In this document: positions 9,136 through 18,336 of the stretch, piece by piece
Layout: the number at the start of each line of letters is the position of its first letter
Numbering within the stretch: position 1 is the stretch's first letter
DNA from: Staphylococcus durrellii
GTDB lineage: Bacteria; Bacillota; Bacilli; Staphylococcales; Staphylococcaceae
DNA length: 64,000 nt
Assembly: GCF_015594545.1 (NCBI RefSeq)
Contig: NZ_JADIIO010000001.1
Coordinates: forward strand, 620,001 to 684,000
Reading direction: 5' to 3'
Notes under the pieces: generated by a model
Databases searched by the model: none
Told to the model about the DNA's origin: nothing
What the model saw: the letters and a program-made list of their open reading frames with translations, nothing else
Translations under genes and position numbers: made by a program

Positions 9136-10095
9136 GTGAACCGCTCAGATTACTATACAAAGAAAAAGATGAGTGCTCCGAAAAAAGTTGTTTTATGGAT
9201 TATTGCTATACTAGTGATATTAGCGATTGTTGCTGTAATTTATTTAGGGTTTAAAATATTTTCAGTCGGAAATGCAATACATAACCCATTAGACAGAAAT
9301 AAGTCATCATTAAGAAGTAATGATGTTAATTTAAAGAAAGGTGATCCATTCACGATTGCCTTTTTCGGTGTGGATTCTGACGCTAAACGTGCAGCTAATA
9401 ATGGTGGTCAACGAAGTGACTCAATTATGGTTGTATCAATGAATCCAAAGAAAAAAACTTCAGAAATTGTGAGTATACCTCGTGATACACAAGCTAAAAT
9501 TGTGGGTAGAGGTACCACTGAAAAAATTAACCATGCCTATGCATATGGTGGTGCTAATATGGGTGTGAAGTCTTTAGAAAAGCTATTAAATGTTCCAATT
9601 GATCATTATGCAACTATCGACATGGACGGCATGAAAGAAATGATTGATACCATGGGTGGCGTTACGGTTGTAAGTAACAGTACGTTCTCATATGATGGCC
9701 AAAGTTTCGAGAAAGGTCAAAAAATGCATTTAAATGGTAAACAAGCTATGGCATTTATTAGAAGTAGAAAGCAAAGTGGCGCAGGCGGAGACTTTGGTAG
9801 ACAACAAAGACAACAAATTGTTATGGAAGCTTTAGCCAATAAATTAACGAGTGTCAAATCTGTAACGCACTTTAATTCATTAACAAACCACGTGAAAGAT
9901 AACGTTAAAACTGATTTATCAATAGGTGATATTAATACAATTAGAAGTAAATATAAAAAGGCTAACGACACAGTGCATAGACATCAATTAGATGGTCAAG
10001 GTGGCATCCAAGATGATGGGTTGTATTATTTCGTTCCTAGCGATGATTCTTTAAATAGTATTAAATCAGCTATCGATAAAAATTTGGGCATATAA
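9136..10095 (+). CDS. lcpC: LytR-CpsA-Psr (LCP) family wall-polymer ligase, LcpC-like
   Basis: A 319-residue membrane-anchored extracellular enzyme: one N-terminal TM (about residues 16-42), then an LCP domain (about 75-240) with the conserved arginines and aspartates in QRSDSIM and SIPRDTQAKI. LCP proteins transfer teichoic acid or other anionic polymers from lipid carrier to peptidoglycan. S. aureus has three (MsrR, LcpB, LcpC); position next to the IMPase gene and rsaI identifies this as the LcpC/SA2103 orthologue. The start is a GTG at 9136, with AGGAG 8 nt upstream. Confidence 0.88.
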   Translation: MNRSDYYTKKKMSAPKKVVLWIIAILVILAIVAVIYLGFKIFSVGNAIHNPLDRNKSSLRSNDVNLKKGDPFTIAFFGVDSDAKRAANNGGQRSDSIMVVSMNPKKKTSEIVSIPRDTQAKIVGRGTTEKINHAYAYGGANMGVKSLEKLLNVPIDHYATIDMDGMKEMIDTMGGVTVVSNSTFSYDGQSFEKGQKMHLNGKQAMAFIRSRKQSGAGGDFGRQQRQQIVMEALANKLTSVKSVTHFNSLTNHVKDNVKTDLSIGDINTIRSKYKKANDTVHRHQLDGQGGIQDDGLYYFVPSDDSLNSIKSAIDKNLGI

Positions 10096-10143
10096 TCTTT
10101 CGAATCATATAGCATTCTAGTTCAAAGGAACTCAAATATTTTT

Positions 10144-10182
10144 AAAAGACTTTCTGTTAGTTACTAATAGAAAGTCTTTTTT
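10144..10182 (+). terminator. Terminator of the LCP gene
   Basis: The stem AAAAGACTTTCT.. pairs with ..AGAAAGTCTTTT and ends in a T run. It lies about 50 nt past the lcpC stop. Confidence 0.88.
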
Positions 10183-10347
10183 GGATAGTAAAAAAGTTTG
10201 GAGCGTTGATAAAAGACGACTTCATTATGTTTAATAAATATATTAATGCAAGACTAATTGATGCAATAATTTACAATATAAAATAATGAGAAAAATATTG
10301 TGAAATATCTTAACATTTTAGTTTATTGGGTATACACTAAATATAAT

Positions 10348-10384
10348 TCTATCTTCAATAAGTGTGGGGCTTATTGAAGATAGA
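10348..10384 (+). promoter_or_regulatory. 15-bp inverted repeat in the fdhA leader
   Basis: TCTATCTTCAATAAG pairs perfectly with CTTATTGAAGATAGA around the 7-nt centre TGTGGGG. It begins within a few bases of a TATAAT box (10342-10347), and no T run follows. It may be an operator covering the transcription start or a 5' mRNA stem-loop; the sequence does not decide. The rest of the 10183-10435 gap shows nothing further I can name. Confidence 0.6.
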
Positions 10385-10435
10385 TATACGTCACCTTTGT
10401 CAGTCGGGCATCAAATAATAAAAGGGGCTGTTGTA

Positions 10436-13390
10436 ATGCAAACGCATTTAATTATTACGCTAGATGGGAAGGATTATTTAGTAGAACCGGGTACAAACTT
10501 ACTTCAATTTATTAAATCTCAAGACACTTTTGTACCATCTATTTGTTACAACGAATCATTAGGTCCAATTCAAACTTGTGATACATGTACTGTAGAGATA
10601 GACGGAGAAATCGCTCGTGCATGTAGCACAACAATTAATAAACCTATGGTTGTAAACACACAAAATGATAAAGTCCAAACAAGTCAAAAAGAAGCGTTAG
10701 ACAGAATTTTAGAGAAACACCAACTATACTGTACCGTTTGTGACTATAATAACGGAGATTGTGAAATTCATAATACGATGGACCAATGGGGTCTCGAACA
10801 TCAAACTTATGAATATAAAGAAAAACCATACGAAAAAGATTATGGTCCGTTTTATCGCTATGACCCTAGTCAATGTATTTTATGTGGTCGTTGTGTAGAA
10901 GTTTGTCAGGATGTTCAAGTCAATGAAACATTAACGATTGATTGGGAACGCCAACAACCGAGAGTAATTTGGGACAATGATACGACTATCAATGACTCAT
11001 CTTGTGTTGGTTGTGGCCAATGTGCAACGGTTTGTCCATGTAATGCAATGATGGAAGTGAATATGGAAGGCAACGCTGGTTATATGACAGATATGGAGCC
11101 AGGTTCACTTGCTGCGATGATTGATTTAACTAAGAAAGCAGAACCGGGTTATGGTCCGTTGTTTGCTGTGTCAGATTCTGAAGCGGCGATGCGTAAAGAA
11201 CGCATCCAAAAAACTAAAACAGTATGTACATATTGTGGTGTTGGATGTTCATTTGATGTATGGACAAAAGACCGTGAAGTCATAAAGGTTCAACCACAAC
11301 CAGAATCTCCTGCAAATAAAATTTCATCTTGTGTTAAAGGTAAATTTGGTTGGGATTATGTTGATTCTGACGAACGTTTAACGAAACCTTTAGTACGTAA
11401 AGATGGTGAATTTTATGAAGTGGAATGGGATGAAGCTTTAAAAGTAGTATCTGACAATTTCAAAAAGATTCAGGATCAAAAAGGTGCAGATGGCTTAGCA
11501 TTTATTTCTTCTTCCAAGGCAACAAACGAAGAATCATATTTAATGCAAAAACTTGCACGTCAAGTCATTGGAACGAATAACGTCGACAACTGTTCTCGTT
11601 ATTGCCAAGCGCCAGCTACGAAGGGACTATTTAGAACAGTCGGTCATGGTGGAGACTCAGGTTCAATCGATGATTTAGAAAAAGCAAGTATGGTCGTTTT
11701 AGTTGGTACTAACACTGCCGAAGCCCATCCAGTAATTGCATCTAGAATAAAACGTGGGCATAAATTGTATAACAATAACTTAACTGTATTCGACATCAGA
11801 AAACATGAAATGGCTGAACGTGCAGATTACTTCTATCAACCTAAACCAGGGACGGACTTAGTATGGATTTCTGCGGTAACGAAATATATTATAGATCAAG
11901 GATTACAAGATCAAGCCTTTATTGATGAATGGGTTGATAATTTCAATGAATATCACGAGTCTTTAGCACCATATACAATGGAATTTGCTGAAGAAACAAC
12001 TGGTATACCTAAAGAAGATCTAATCGCATTTGCGCATCAAGTTGTAGATTCAGAATCAGTTTCAATCTGTTGGGCTATGGGTGTTACACAACAAGATATA
12101 GGTAGTGACACCTCTACATCAATCTCTAATTTATTACTAACAACAGGTAATTACAGAAAACCAGGAACAGGTGCTTATCCATTACGTGGTCACAATAATG
12201 TACAAGGCTGTAGTGATATGGGTAGCATGCCAGATCAATTCCCAGGTTATCAACTAGTTACAGACGACAGAATTCGCGCTAAATTCGAGCAAGAATATGG
12301 TAAAGAATTGCCAAGTAAAGCCGGTAGAGATAATCACCAAATGATGGAAGGCATTCATAATGATGAAATTGCTGCACTCTATTTATATGGTGAAGATACA
12401 GGTATCGTCGATTCTAATATTAATTTCGTACAGGCAGCTTTGGAAAAAGTAGACTTCTTAGTTGTACAAGATGAGTTCTTTACTTTTACAGCTACCTACG
12501 CCGACGTTATTTTACCAGCAAGTCCTTCACTCGAAAAAGAAGGTACATTTACAAATACTGAACGTCGTATCCAACGTTTATATCAAGCATTTGAGCCAAA
12601 AGGTGATTCTAAACCAGATTGGCAAATTATCCAACTTGTAGCTAAATCATTAGGTTATGATTGGAATTATAAAAATCCAAGTGAAATTATGAAAGAAATT
12701 GCTAGATTAACACCATTATATTCTGGTGTAAGCTATGATCGTTTAGAAGGCTATAATAGTTTACAATGGCCTGTCGCTGAAGACGGCACTGACCAACCAC
12801 TGCTTTATTTAGATGGTTTTAATTTTGATAATAAAAAAGCGAAGTTTTTCCCGTTATCATTCGATAACTTCTTCAAAGAAAATGAAGTTTATGATTTACA
12901 TGTAAATAACGGTCGGTTATTAGAGCATTTCCATGAAGGTAATATGACTTATAAAGTACCTGGACTAGAATATAAAATGCCTAATACTTTCGTAGAAATT
13001 TCACCTGAATTAGCTGAAGATCGTGGTATTCATGAAGGTGCTGAAGTGAAGTTAATTTCCGATACTGGTGAAGTTGAGATTGTAGTACATGTTACTGACC
13101 GAGTTAAAGGTAAAGAGATTTATATACCACTAAATAATAATGCAATGATTCATGGTGATAATAGTGCTATTAATTTACTAACAAATAGTGATGTTGACAA
13201 AGACACTGATACACCATCATACAAACGTACAAGTTGCCGTATGGAAGTGAAAACACGTCGCGGTAAGTCACCATTAAACCCAACTAATTTCCGTGTAGAT
13301 AAACAACGCAAACCTCAATTTAGCGTTCAAGTACAGAAAAAATGGGAACGTGATGACTATATTTTCCCAGGAAATCAGGTGGATAAATAA
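10436..13390 (+). CDS. fdhA: Molybdopterin-dependent formate dehydrogenase, large subunit (FdhF/FdhA type)
   Basis: A 984-residue cytoplasmic enzyme. In order: an N-terminal 2Fe-2S domain (Cys37/48/51/63), a His-Cys cluster region (about 79-120), two 4Fe-4S motifs (CILCGRC at 147 and CVGCGQC at 190), the 4Fe-4S motif CTYCGVGC (264), and the bis-MGD molybdopterin domains to the C terminus. The expected catalytic position holds Cys390 (not Sec), followed by Gln391 where E. coli FdhF has His141. It probably oxidises formate; the electron acceptor is not clear. The ATG at 10436 follows AAAGGGG and gives the S. aureus length. It overlaps the next gene in TAATG. Confidence 0.9.
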   Translation: MQTHLIITLDGKDYLVEPGTNLLQFIKSQDTFVPSICYNESLGPIQTCDTCTVEIDGEIARACSTTINKPMVVNTQNDKVQTSQKEALDRILEKHQLYCTVCDYNNGDCEIHNTMDQWGLEHQTYEYKEKPYEKDYGPFYRYDPSQCILCGRCVEVCQDVQVNETLTIDWERQQPRVIWDNDTTINDSSCVGCGQCATVCPCNAMMEVNMEGNAGYMTDMEPGSLAAMIDLTKKAEPGYGPLFAVSDSEAAMRKERIQKTKTVCTYCGVGCSFDVWTKDREVIKVQPQPESPANKISSCVKGKFGWDYVDSDERLTKPLVRKDGEFYEVEWDEALKVVSDNFKKIQDQKGADGLAFISSSKATNEESYLMQKLARQVIGTNNVDNCSRYCQAPATKGLFRTVGHGGDSGSIDDLEKASMVVLVGTNTAEAHPVIASRIKRGHKLYNNNLTVFDIRKHEMAERADYFYQPKPGTDLVWISAVTKYIIDQGLQDQAFIDEWVDNFNEYHESLAPYTMEFAEETTGIPKEDLIAFAHQVVDSESVSICWAMGVTQQDIGSDTSTSISNLLLTTGNYRKPGTGAYPLRGHNNVQGCSDMGSMPDQFPGYQLVTDDRIRAKFEQEYGKELPSKAGRDNHQMMEGIHNDEIAALYLYGEDTGIVDSNINFVQAALEKVDFLVVQDEFFTFTATYADVILPASPSLEKEGTFTNTERRIQRLYQAFEPKGDSKPDWQIIQLVAKSLGYDWNYKNPSEIMKEIARLTPLYSGVSYDRLEGYNSLQWPVAEDGTDQPLLYLDGFNFDNKKAKFFPLSFDNFFKENEVYDLHVNNGRLLEHFHEGNMTYKVPGLEYKMPNTFVEISPELAEDRGIHEGAEVKLISDTGEVEIVVHVTDRVKGKEIYIPLNNNAMIHGDNSAINLLTNSDVDKDTDTPSYKRTSCRMEVKTRRGKSPLNPTNFRVDKQRKPQFSVQVQKKWERDDYIFPGNQVDK

Positions 13391-13857
13391 TGGCTGAAAG
13401 AATTAGTAAAATTAATCGTATCGAAAAGTCAGAAGAAGAAATTAAAGCAGAAAGTCTTAGTGAAGTGACTGATGCCATAGCTGAAAATAAAGATAGTATC
13501 TTGAAAGCAATAAACTTAGTTCGTTCTTTAGATGATGCTAAGTTGTTAGATGCTATGTCTGGTGCAATCAATGGTAGAGGAGTTATTGCTAATAAATTTG
13601 CTGTAGAACTCAATAAAGAACAATATACTGGTTTGATTTCAAACATGGCATCTTTAGTATTTTTACTAGGTGATTTAAATGTTGATGATTTAACAATGAT
13701 GCTAAACAAAGTGACAAAAGGTTTACGCGTTGCAAATCAAGCAAATCCAAATCAAAAAACTTCTATTACAGGTATGTTAGGCGTTTTACGAGATGATGAA
13801 ATGAATAAAAGTCTCACATATATGTTGAATATGTTACGTGGGATGTCTAGAGATTAA
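13390..13857 (+). CDS. DUF1641 protein, formate dehydrogenase partner
   Basis: A 155-residue soluble protein of the DUF1641 family (YrhD/YjgD of B. subtilis). Its start codon overlaps the formate dehydrogenase stop by one base (TAATG), indicating translational coupling. In Bacillales this family sits beside the same type of formate dehydrogenase and is thought to be an accessory or small subunit; the molecular role is not established. A central conserved stretch, AINGRGVIANKFAVELNKEQ, is visible. It ends before a very stable hairpin. Confidence 0.85.
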   Translation: MAERISKINRIEKSEEEIKAESLSEVTDAIAENKDSILKAINLVRSLDDAKLLDAMSGAINGRGVIANKFAVELNKEQYTGLISNMASLVFLLGDLNVDDLTMMLNKVTKGLRVANQANPNQKTSITGMLGVLRDDEMNKSLTYMLNMLRGMSRD

Positions 13858-13870
13858 TATAATTATTAAG

Positions 13871-13925
13871 AGCATACAGTATTTAGGCACTATTAAACGT
13901 GCTTAAATACTGTATGCTATTTTTG
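13871..13925 (+). terminator. Terminator of the fdh operon
   Basis: A stem of about 20 bp: AGCATACAGTATTTAGGCAC against GTGCTTAAATACTGTATGCT (one mismatch), 8-nt loop, then TATTTTTG. Confidence 0.92.
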
Positions 13926-14046
13926 TTGGCTTATTGTCATATAGCTTTCATTTAAATTATGGTACAATTTGAATTGTTGCGTCAAAGTAAGACGTGTAAA
14001 CAGATAAAGGAGTGAACTGCTTATCAATCCAAATATCATCAAAATA

Positions 14047-14265
14047 ATGGCTGTATTTTCTAATATATTCTTAGTCATAGGAATTGTTTTGTTAATTTTA
14101 ATGAAGCTAATACTTGCTATAGCAATGTTTGTTGCGTCATTAGCGATTAGTTTAGTTATTTTTAATGCTTTATTCAGAGACAAAAAAGGCATGAGAATCG
14201 TAATAAATGTTTCATTTGTCATTGTTATATTTGTTATTGTTATAGCATATAAAATATTAAGCTAA
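14047..14265 (+). CDS. Small two- to three-TM membrane protein
   Basis: A 72-residue, very hydrophobic protein with a basic RDKKGMR loop between membrane segments. I do not recognise the family. The only good ribosome site, AAAGGAG at 14006-14012, is 35 nt before this ATG. An in-frame CTG at 14017 lies closer to it and would add ten residues, so the start is uncertain. It precedes the glucosaminidase gene by 27 nt and is probably in the same operon. Confidence 0.55.
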   Translation: MAVFSNIFLVIGIVLLILMKLILAIAMFVASLAISLVIFNALFRDKKGMRIVINVSFVIVIFVIVIAYKILS

Positions 14266-14292
14266 TAAAACCTGTAGGGGGATTTAAATAAG

Positions 14293-15069
14293 ATGGACAA
14301 ACGCATAAAAAAGCGTATACCAGCATTAATTTTAATAGTTATATTAGTTATTTTCGCTACTTTATTAATAGTTAATGAAACTAATTTATTTCATAATGAT
14401 AGAAACTATACTTTCAAAGAAGCGGTTAACAAACAAGTAGGTAATGGTGCATTAAATACTAAAGCTAGTAAGAATGGTTTTGTAAATGCTTCTAAATCAG
14501 ATGTTAGTAAGGCTATGAAAGTAGATGATAAAAACGATACTATAAATCATATGCAAATCACTGAAAAAGTTGCATTATCAAAAAAAGAAGTTAATCATAT
14601 GTTACGTGATAAAGGTGTTTTTAAAAATAAAGGACAAGCATTTTTAGATGCACAAGATAAATATGATGTAAATGTAATTTATTTAATCAGTCATGCACTT
14701 GTCGAAACCGGTAATGGTAAATCAAACTTAGCTAGAGGCTTGAAGGACGATGGTAAAAGATATTATAACTTTTTTGGCATAGGTGCATTTGATGAAAATG
14801 CCTTACACCATGGTAATAGTTATGCTAAAAAGGAAAACTGGGATTCACCTGATAAAGCGATTAAAGGTGGCGCAAAGTTTGTGCGTAAAAACTATTTTGA
14901 TAATAATCAATTATCTTTATATCAAATGAGATGGAATCCGGCGGACCCGGGTAAACATCAATACGCAAGTGATATTAACTGGGATGATAATATTGCTCAA
15001 GTAATGAAACATTATTATGATAAATTAGGTATCAAAAAAGATCATATTCACAAACGTCATTATTTATAG
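14293..15069 (+). CDS. Membrane-anchored N-acetylglucosaminidase (GH73)
   Basis: A 258-residue cell-wall hydrolase with an N-terminal signal anchor (residues 8-28) and a GH73 domain (about 105-250). The likely catalytic Glu138 is in SHALVETGNGKS, and FFGIGAFD and the C-terminal YASDINWD region are typical. It cleaves the GlcNAc-beta-1,4-MurNAc bond outside the membrane and resembles the autolysin-E-like protein at this position in S. aureus. No SH3 or GW wall-binding repeats are present, so the TM helix keeps it at the membrane. AGGGGGATTTAA precedes the ATG. Confidence 0.85.
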   Translation: MDKRIKKRIPALILIVILVIFATLLIVNETNLFHNDRNYTFKEAVNKQVGNGALNTKASKNGFVNASKSDVSKAMKVDDKNDTINHMQITEKVALSKKEVNHMLRDKGVFKNKGQAFLDAQDKYDVNVIYLISHALVETGNGKSNLARGLKDDGKRYYNFFGIGAFDENALHHGNSYAKKENWDSPDKAIKGGAKFVRKNYFDNNQLSLYQMRWNPADPGKHQYASDINWDDNIAQVMKHYYDKLGIKKDHIHKRHYL

Positions 15070-15080
15070 TTAATCAATAC

Positions 15081-15124
15081 ACAAGGGATGACGTAATAAT
15101 TTAATTTTCGTGATTCCTTGTTTT
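15081..15124 (+). terminator. Terminator after the glucosaminidase gene
   Basis: ACAAGGGATGACG pairs with CGTGATTCCTTGT (one mismatch, one G-T), 15-nt loop, then TTTT. Confidence 0.7.
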
Positions 15125-15158
15125 ATTTCATCAATTTTGGATTTGAGGTGCAAGGAAA

Positions 15159-16283
15159 TTGAAAATAGCAATCATAGGTGCAGGAATAGGCGGATTAACT
15201 GCTGCAGCTTTATTACAAGAGCAAGAACATGAAATAGAGGTATTTGAACAACATGGTTCGGTACAAGAATTAGGTGCAGGGATAGGTATTGGAGGAAATG
15301 TACTTTCTAAATTAACAGGGCATGATTTAGCCAAGGGTATTAAAAATGAAGGGCAGATAATCCATGCAATGCAGGTGCTTGACAATAAAGGTAAAACACT
15401 ATCGACTGCAACATTAAAAGAAAATACTATTAATTTAACGCTACGTCGTCAAACGTTGCTTGATGTCATTAAATCATATGTTGAACCTACTGCAATTCAT
15501 ACTGATCATCAAGTAACACGTATTGATAATGATAATGATAAAGTTATCGTACAATTTGAAAACAAAGAACAAAAGGCATTCGACTTATGTATTGGCGCAG
15601 ACGGTTTACATTCTAAAGTTAGGGCAAGCGTGAAGTCGGAAAGTAAACCTATCTATCAAGGTTATACTGTATTTAGAGGCTTAGTGCAGGATGTTCATTT
15701 AAAAGATCCTCACGTGGCGAAAGAATATTGGACAAAGCAAGGGCGTGTTGGTGTTGTACCACTAATAAACAATGAAGCTTACTGGTTTATTTCTGTTAAC
15801 GCAAAAGAAAATGATGAAAAATTCAAAGCATATGCCAAGCCTCATTTACAGGCAAGATTTAATCATTTACCAGAAGAAGTACGAAAAGTATTAGATAAAC
15901 AAGAAGAAACTGGTATTCTACTGCATGATATTTATGATTTAAAACCACTTAAAACTTTTGTTTATGGACGTACGTTATTGTTAGGTGATGCTGCACATGC
16001 AACCACTCCTAATTTAGGACAAGGCGCAGGACAAGCAATGGAAGATGCAATTGTGCTAGCAAACTGTCTTAAAACTTATGATTTTGACAATGCATTATCT
16101 CGCTATGATTCGTTACGTGTCGCGCATACGAAGAAGGTAATAAAAAAATCAAGAGCTATAGGAAAAATTGCTCAAAGTTCAAATACTATAGTGATTAAAG
16201 TGAGAGATTTAATTTCTAAAGTGATTCCTAATAAATTAATATCAAATCAAAGTAAATTTATTTATAAAACTAAAGATAAATAA
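15159..16283 (+). CDS. FAD-dependent monooxygenase (PHBH/UbiH-like)
   Basis: A 374-residue flavoprotein of the class A aromatic monooxygenase family. The N terminus has the Rossmann FAD motif (IIGAGIGGLTAAALL, residues 4-18). ADGLHSKVR (about 148) is the DG motif, and LLGDAAHATTPNLGQGAGQA (about 274-293) is the GD motif that contacts flavin. The substrate is unknown. The start is a TTG at 15159 with GAGGTGCAAGGA upstream. It is downstream of and codirectional with the glucosaminidase gene, but a terminator lies between them. Confidence 0.85.
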   Translation: MKIAIIGAGIGGLTAAALLQEQEHEIEVFEQHGSVQELGAGIGIGGNVLSKLTGHDLAKGIKNEGQIIHAMQVLDNKGKTLSTATLKENTINLTLRRQTLLDVIKSYVEPTAIHTDHQVTRIDNDNDKVIVQFENKEQKAFDLCIGADGLHSKVRASVKSESKPIYQGYTVFRGLVQDVHLKDPHVAKEYWTKQGRVGVVPLINNEAYWFISVNAKENDEKFKAYAKPHLQARFNHLPEEVRKVLDKQEETGILLHDIYDLKPLKTFVYGRTLLLGDAAHATTPNLGQGAGQAMEDAIVLANCLKTYDFDNALSRYDSLRVAHTKKVIKKSRAIGKIAQSSNTIVIKVRDLISKVIPNKLISNQSKFIYKTKDK

Positions 16284-16487
16284 AATAGCATACACGGACC
16301 CTTAAATTTAAGTAAATAGTCAATTTAGCATGTTTGAAATTTAGATATGTTGGTTGTTTTTTAACTATTTTAAATTGACAACTTCCTTTCCTAGAAACCA
16401 GCTCCAGCATGAAGCTTTAATTGATAACGGTCACGTTAAATTTCAAAAAATTAACAAATAAATATAACAGCTAAATTTGTACTCAAA

Positions 16488-16532
16488 AGAAACGCAATTT
16501 CTATCATGTAAAGATAGAAATTGCGTTTTTGT
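16488..16532. terminator. Bidirectional terminator between convergent genes
   Basis: AAACGCAATTTCTATC pairs perfectly with GATAGAAATTGCGTTT. T runs flank on the plus side (TTTTTG), with a weaker one on the minus side. It lies between the convergent monooxygenase and dehydrogenase genes. The remaining gap from 16284 holds only a possible remnant of coding sequence. Confidence 0.88.
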
Positions 16533-16546
16533 AATGGTCCGAAATA

Positions 16547-17500
16547 TTAATTTACCTTAAATTGTGGTTCTTCACCTGATAATTTACTGATTGTATCATT
16601 CGCTACGATTTTAGACATCATATCCCGTGCTTCGAATGTCGCATTACCTATGTGTGGCGTTATAACGACGTTGTCTAATGTTTTTAGCTCGTCATTAATT
16701 TCAGGTTCAAATTCAAATACATCTAGTGCTGCACCTTCAATTTCTTTGGCTTTTAATGCATCTACAAGTGCTTGTTCATTAATGATAGGTCCTCTAGACG
16801 CATTAATTAAATAACTTGTTGACTTCATCATTTTAAATTGCTCTTTATCAATTTGATGATGTAGCGAAGGGTTATAAGCAGCATTGATAGTTATGAAATC
16901 TGCATTTTTAAGTAATGTTTCTAAATCAACATATTTAGCGCCAATTTCACGTTCTTGTTCTGTTTTCTGATGTGGTCCAGTATATAAAATGTCCATGTCA
17001 AATGCTTTAGCGCGACGTGCAACAGCACTACCAATTTCACCTAAACCAATGATGCCAATAGTTTTTTTCGAAACTTCACGTCCTCTAAAGAATAAAGGCG
17101 CCCAGCCATCGAAACCGGTTGTGCGACACAATTTATCGCCTTCCGTGATTCTTCTTGCCACTGATAAAATTAACGCTATCGTTAATTCAGCAGTGGCATC
17201 TGTGGAAGCTTTGGGTGTGTTAGTAACATCAATATTGTTTTGTCTAGCATAGTCAATATCAACATTATTAAATCCAGCACCGTAGTTTGCAATGATTTTT
17301 AAGTTTTTACCAGCATCGATAACGTTTTTATCAACATTAGTAGAAAGTAAGCTAATTAAAGCATCAGCATCTTTAACTCCATCTTTTAAAGTCTGTTGAT
17401 CAATAATACCATTACCTTCATAAACGGATACTTCAAAATGTTTTTCCAGTAAATCTAAACCTACTTGAGGAATTGCTCCAGCAATAAATACTTTTGACAA
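16547..17500 (-). CDS. D-isomer-specific 2-hydroxyacid dehydrogenase
   Basis: A 317-residue NAD(P)-dependent cytosolic dehydrogenase. The nucleotide-binding motif IGIIGLGEIGSAVARRAKAFD is near residue 145. Catalytic residues follow the family pattern: Arg in INASRGPIINE, Glu in FEFEPEIN and His in VVITPHIGN. Members act on glyoxylate, hydroxypyruvate, lactate or similar acids; the substrate is not readable here. The length is normal. It is monocistronic, with a bidirectional terminator just after the stop. Confidence 0.87.
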   Translation of the reverse strand: MSKVFIAGAIPQVGLDLLEKHFEVSVYEGNGIIDQQTLKDGVKDADALISLLSTNVDKNVIDAGKNLKIIANYGAGFNNVDIDYARQNNIDVTNTPKASTDATAELTIALILSVARRITEGDKLCRTTGFDGWAPLFFRGREVSKKTIGIIGLGEIGSAVARRAKAFDMDILYTGPHQKTEQEREIGAKYVDLETLLKNADFITINAAYNPSLHHQIDKEQFKMMKSTSYLINASRGPIINEQALVDALKAKEIEGAALDVFEFEPEINDELKTLDNVVITPHIGNATFEARDMMSKIVANDTISKLSGEEPQFKVN

Positions 17501-17563
17501 TGATATTCACATCCTTTATGACTAGTATAATAAAGATTGTAAAGAGTCACAAATCGTAACGGT

Positions 17564-17881
17564 TTAACTTATTAATTTTAATCCAATGACAGTCGCGATA
17601 ATTAATCCTATAAAGAAAATCCGAGCTATACTTTTAGATTCTTTATAAAATAACATGCCAATAATCGTGCCTCCTCCTGTACCAATACCACTCCAAATAG
17701 AGTATGCGGTAGCCATAGGAATATGTAACATAGCAATTTTTAACGTACTAAAACTACAAATAAAAGCAATGGCAAGGGCAATAATTAGCATTTTACTATT
17801 TCTTTTCGTAAGTTCGTTTAATAGTATTACACCAACGACTTCCATACAACCTGCTGCCACTAATATATACCATGACATCAT
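17564..17881 (-). CDS. SMR-family efflux protein, second subunit
   Basis: A 105-residue, four-TM small multidrug resistance protein. The essential membrane glutamate is in AAGCMEVVGV (Glu14), and MATAYSIWSGIGTGGGTIIGM is the family signature. It probably works as a heterodimer with the neighbouring SMR protein, as in YkkCD, YvdRS or EbrAB. Its ATG overlaps the ancestral stop of the upstream gene in an ATGA tetranucleotide. Because that upstream gene is frameshifted, this subunit may be left without its partner. Confidence 0.85.
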   Translation of the reverse strand: MMSWYILVAAGCMEVVGVILLNELTKRNSKMLIIALAIAFICSFSTLKIAMLHIPMATAYSIWSGIGTGGGTIIGMLFYKESKSIARIFFIGLIIATVIGLKLIS

Positions 17882-18197
17882 GCTTCACCTTCATTCGTAG
17901 TTAATTTGAGTCCGACAATTCCAATAATAAGTAAAGTCATTAATAATATTTTTAAAAAGCTAAAAGGTTCGTGGAAAAAAATATATCCACTAAAACTGTA
18001 CCGATAGTCCCCATGCCTACAAAAACAGCATAAACGGTACCTACAGGTAAAGTTTTACAAGCAGCTATAACTAAATAAAAACTTAAAACTATAAATATAG
18101 CGACGATGAGCCAAGCAGCGATTGAGTCTGCTTTATTCAAACCAGTTACCCAAACTACCTCGACTAAACCTGCTAAAAATACTTTAAGCCACTGCAT
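17878..18197 (-). pseudogene. SMR-family efflux protein, first subunit, frameshifted
   Basis: Starts at an ATG with AGGAGG upstream and encodes MQWLKVFLAGLVEVVWVTG, with the SMR glutamate, then three TM segments to VDIFF. There, at a run of seven A (17975-17981, T on the coding strand), the frame diverts to STNLLAF and stops at 17952. Adding one base restores VDIFFFHEPFSFLKILL and a normal fourth TM, ending in TTNEGEA with a TGA that overlaps the next ATG as ATGA. That junction is strong evidence for the ancestral frame. A real mutation, a phase-variable tract, a -1 ribosomal slip or a sequencing error could explain it. Confidence 0.8.
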
Positions 18198-18276
18198 AGT
18201 AGACCTCCTTAAATATGTAACAAACTTCATTATTTTCTCAAAAACAATGCTGTTATTCAATGAAATTGCTTGAAGA

Positions 18277-18313
18277 CAAAAAAATAACAAATGGCATATG
18301 CCATTTGTTATCA
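18277..18313 (-). terminator. Terminator of the CHAP protein gene
   Basis: A perfect palindrome, ATAACAAATGGCAT with ATGCCATTTGTTAT, followed on the minus strand by seven T. Confidence 0.88.
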
Positions 18314-18336
18314 ATATTTTAATAATAAGTTATATT

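Noticed and set aside
10364..10435. 24-residue extension of formate dehydrogenase from a TTG-type start
   Set aside because: It begins inside the leader inverted repeat; the ATG at 10436 has AAAGGGG and gives the known length of 984.
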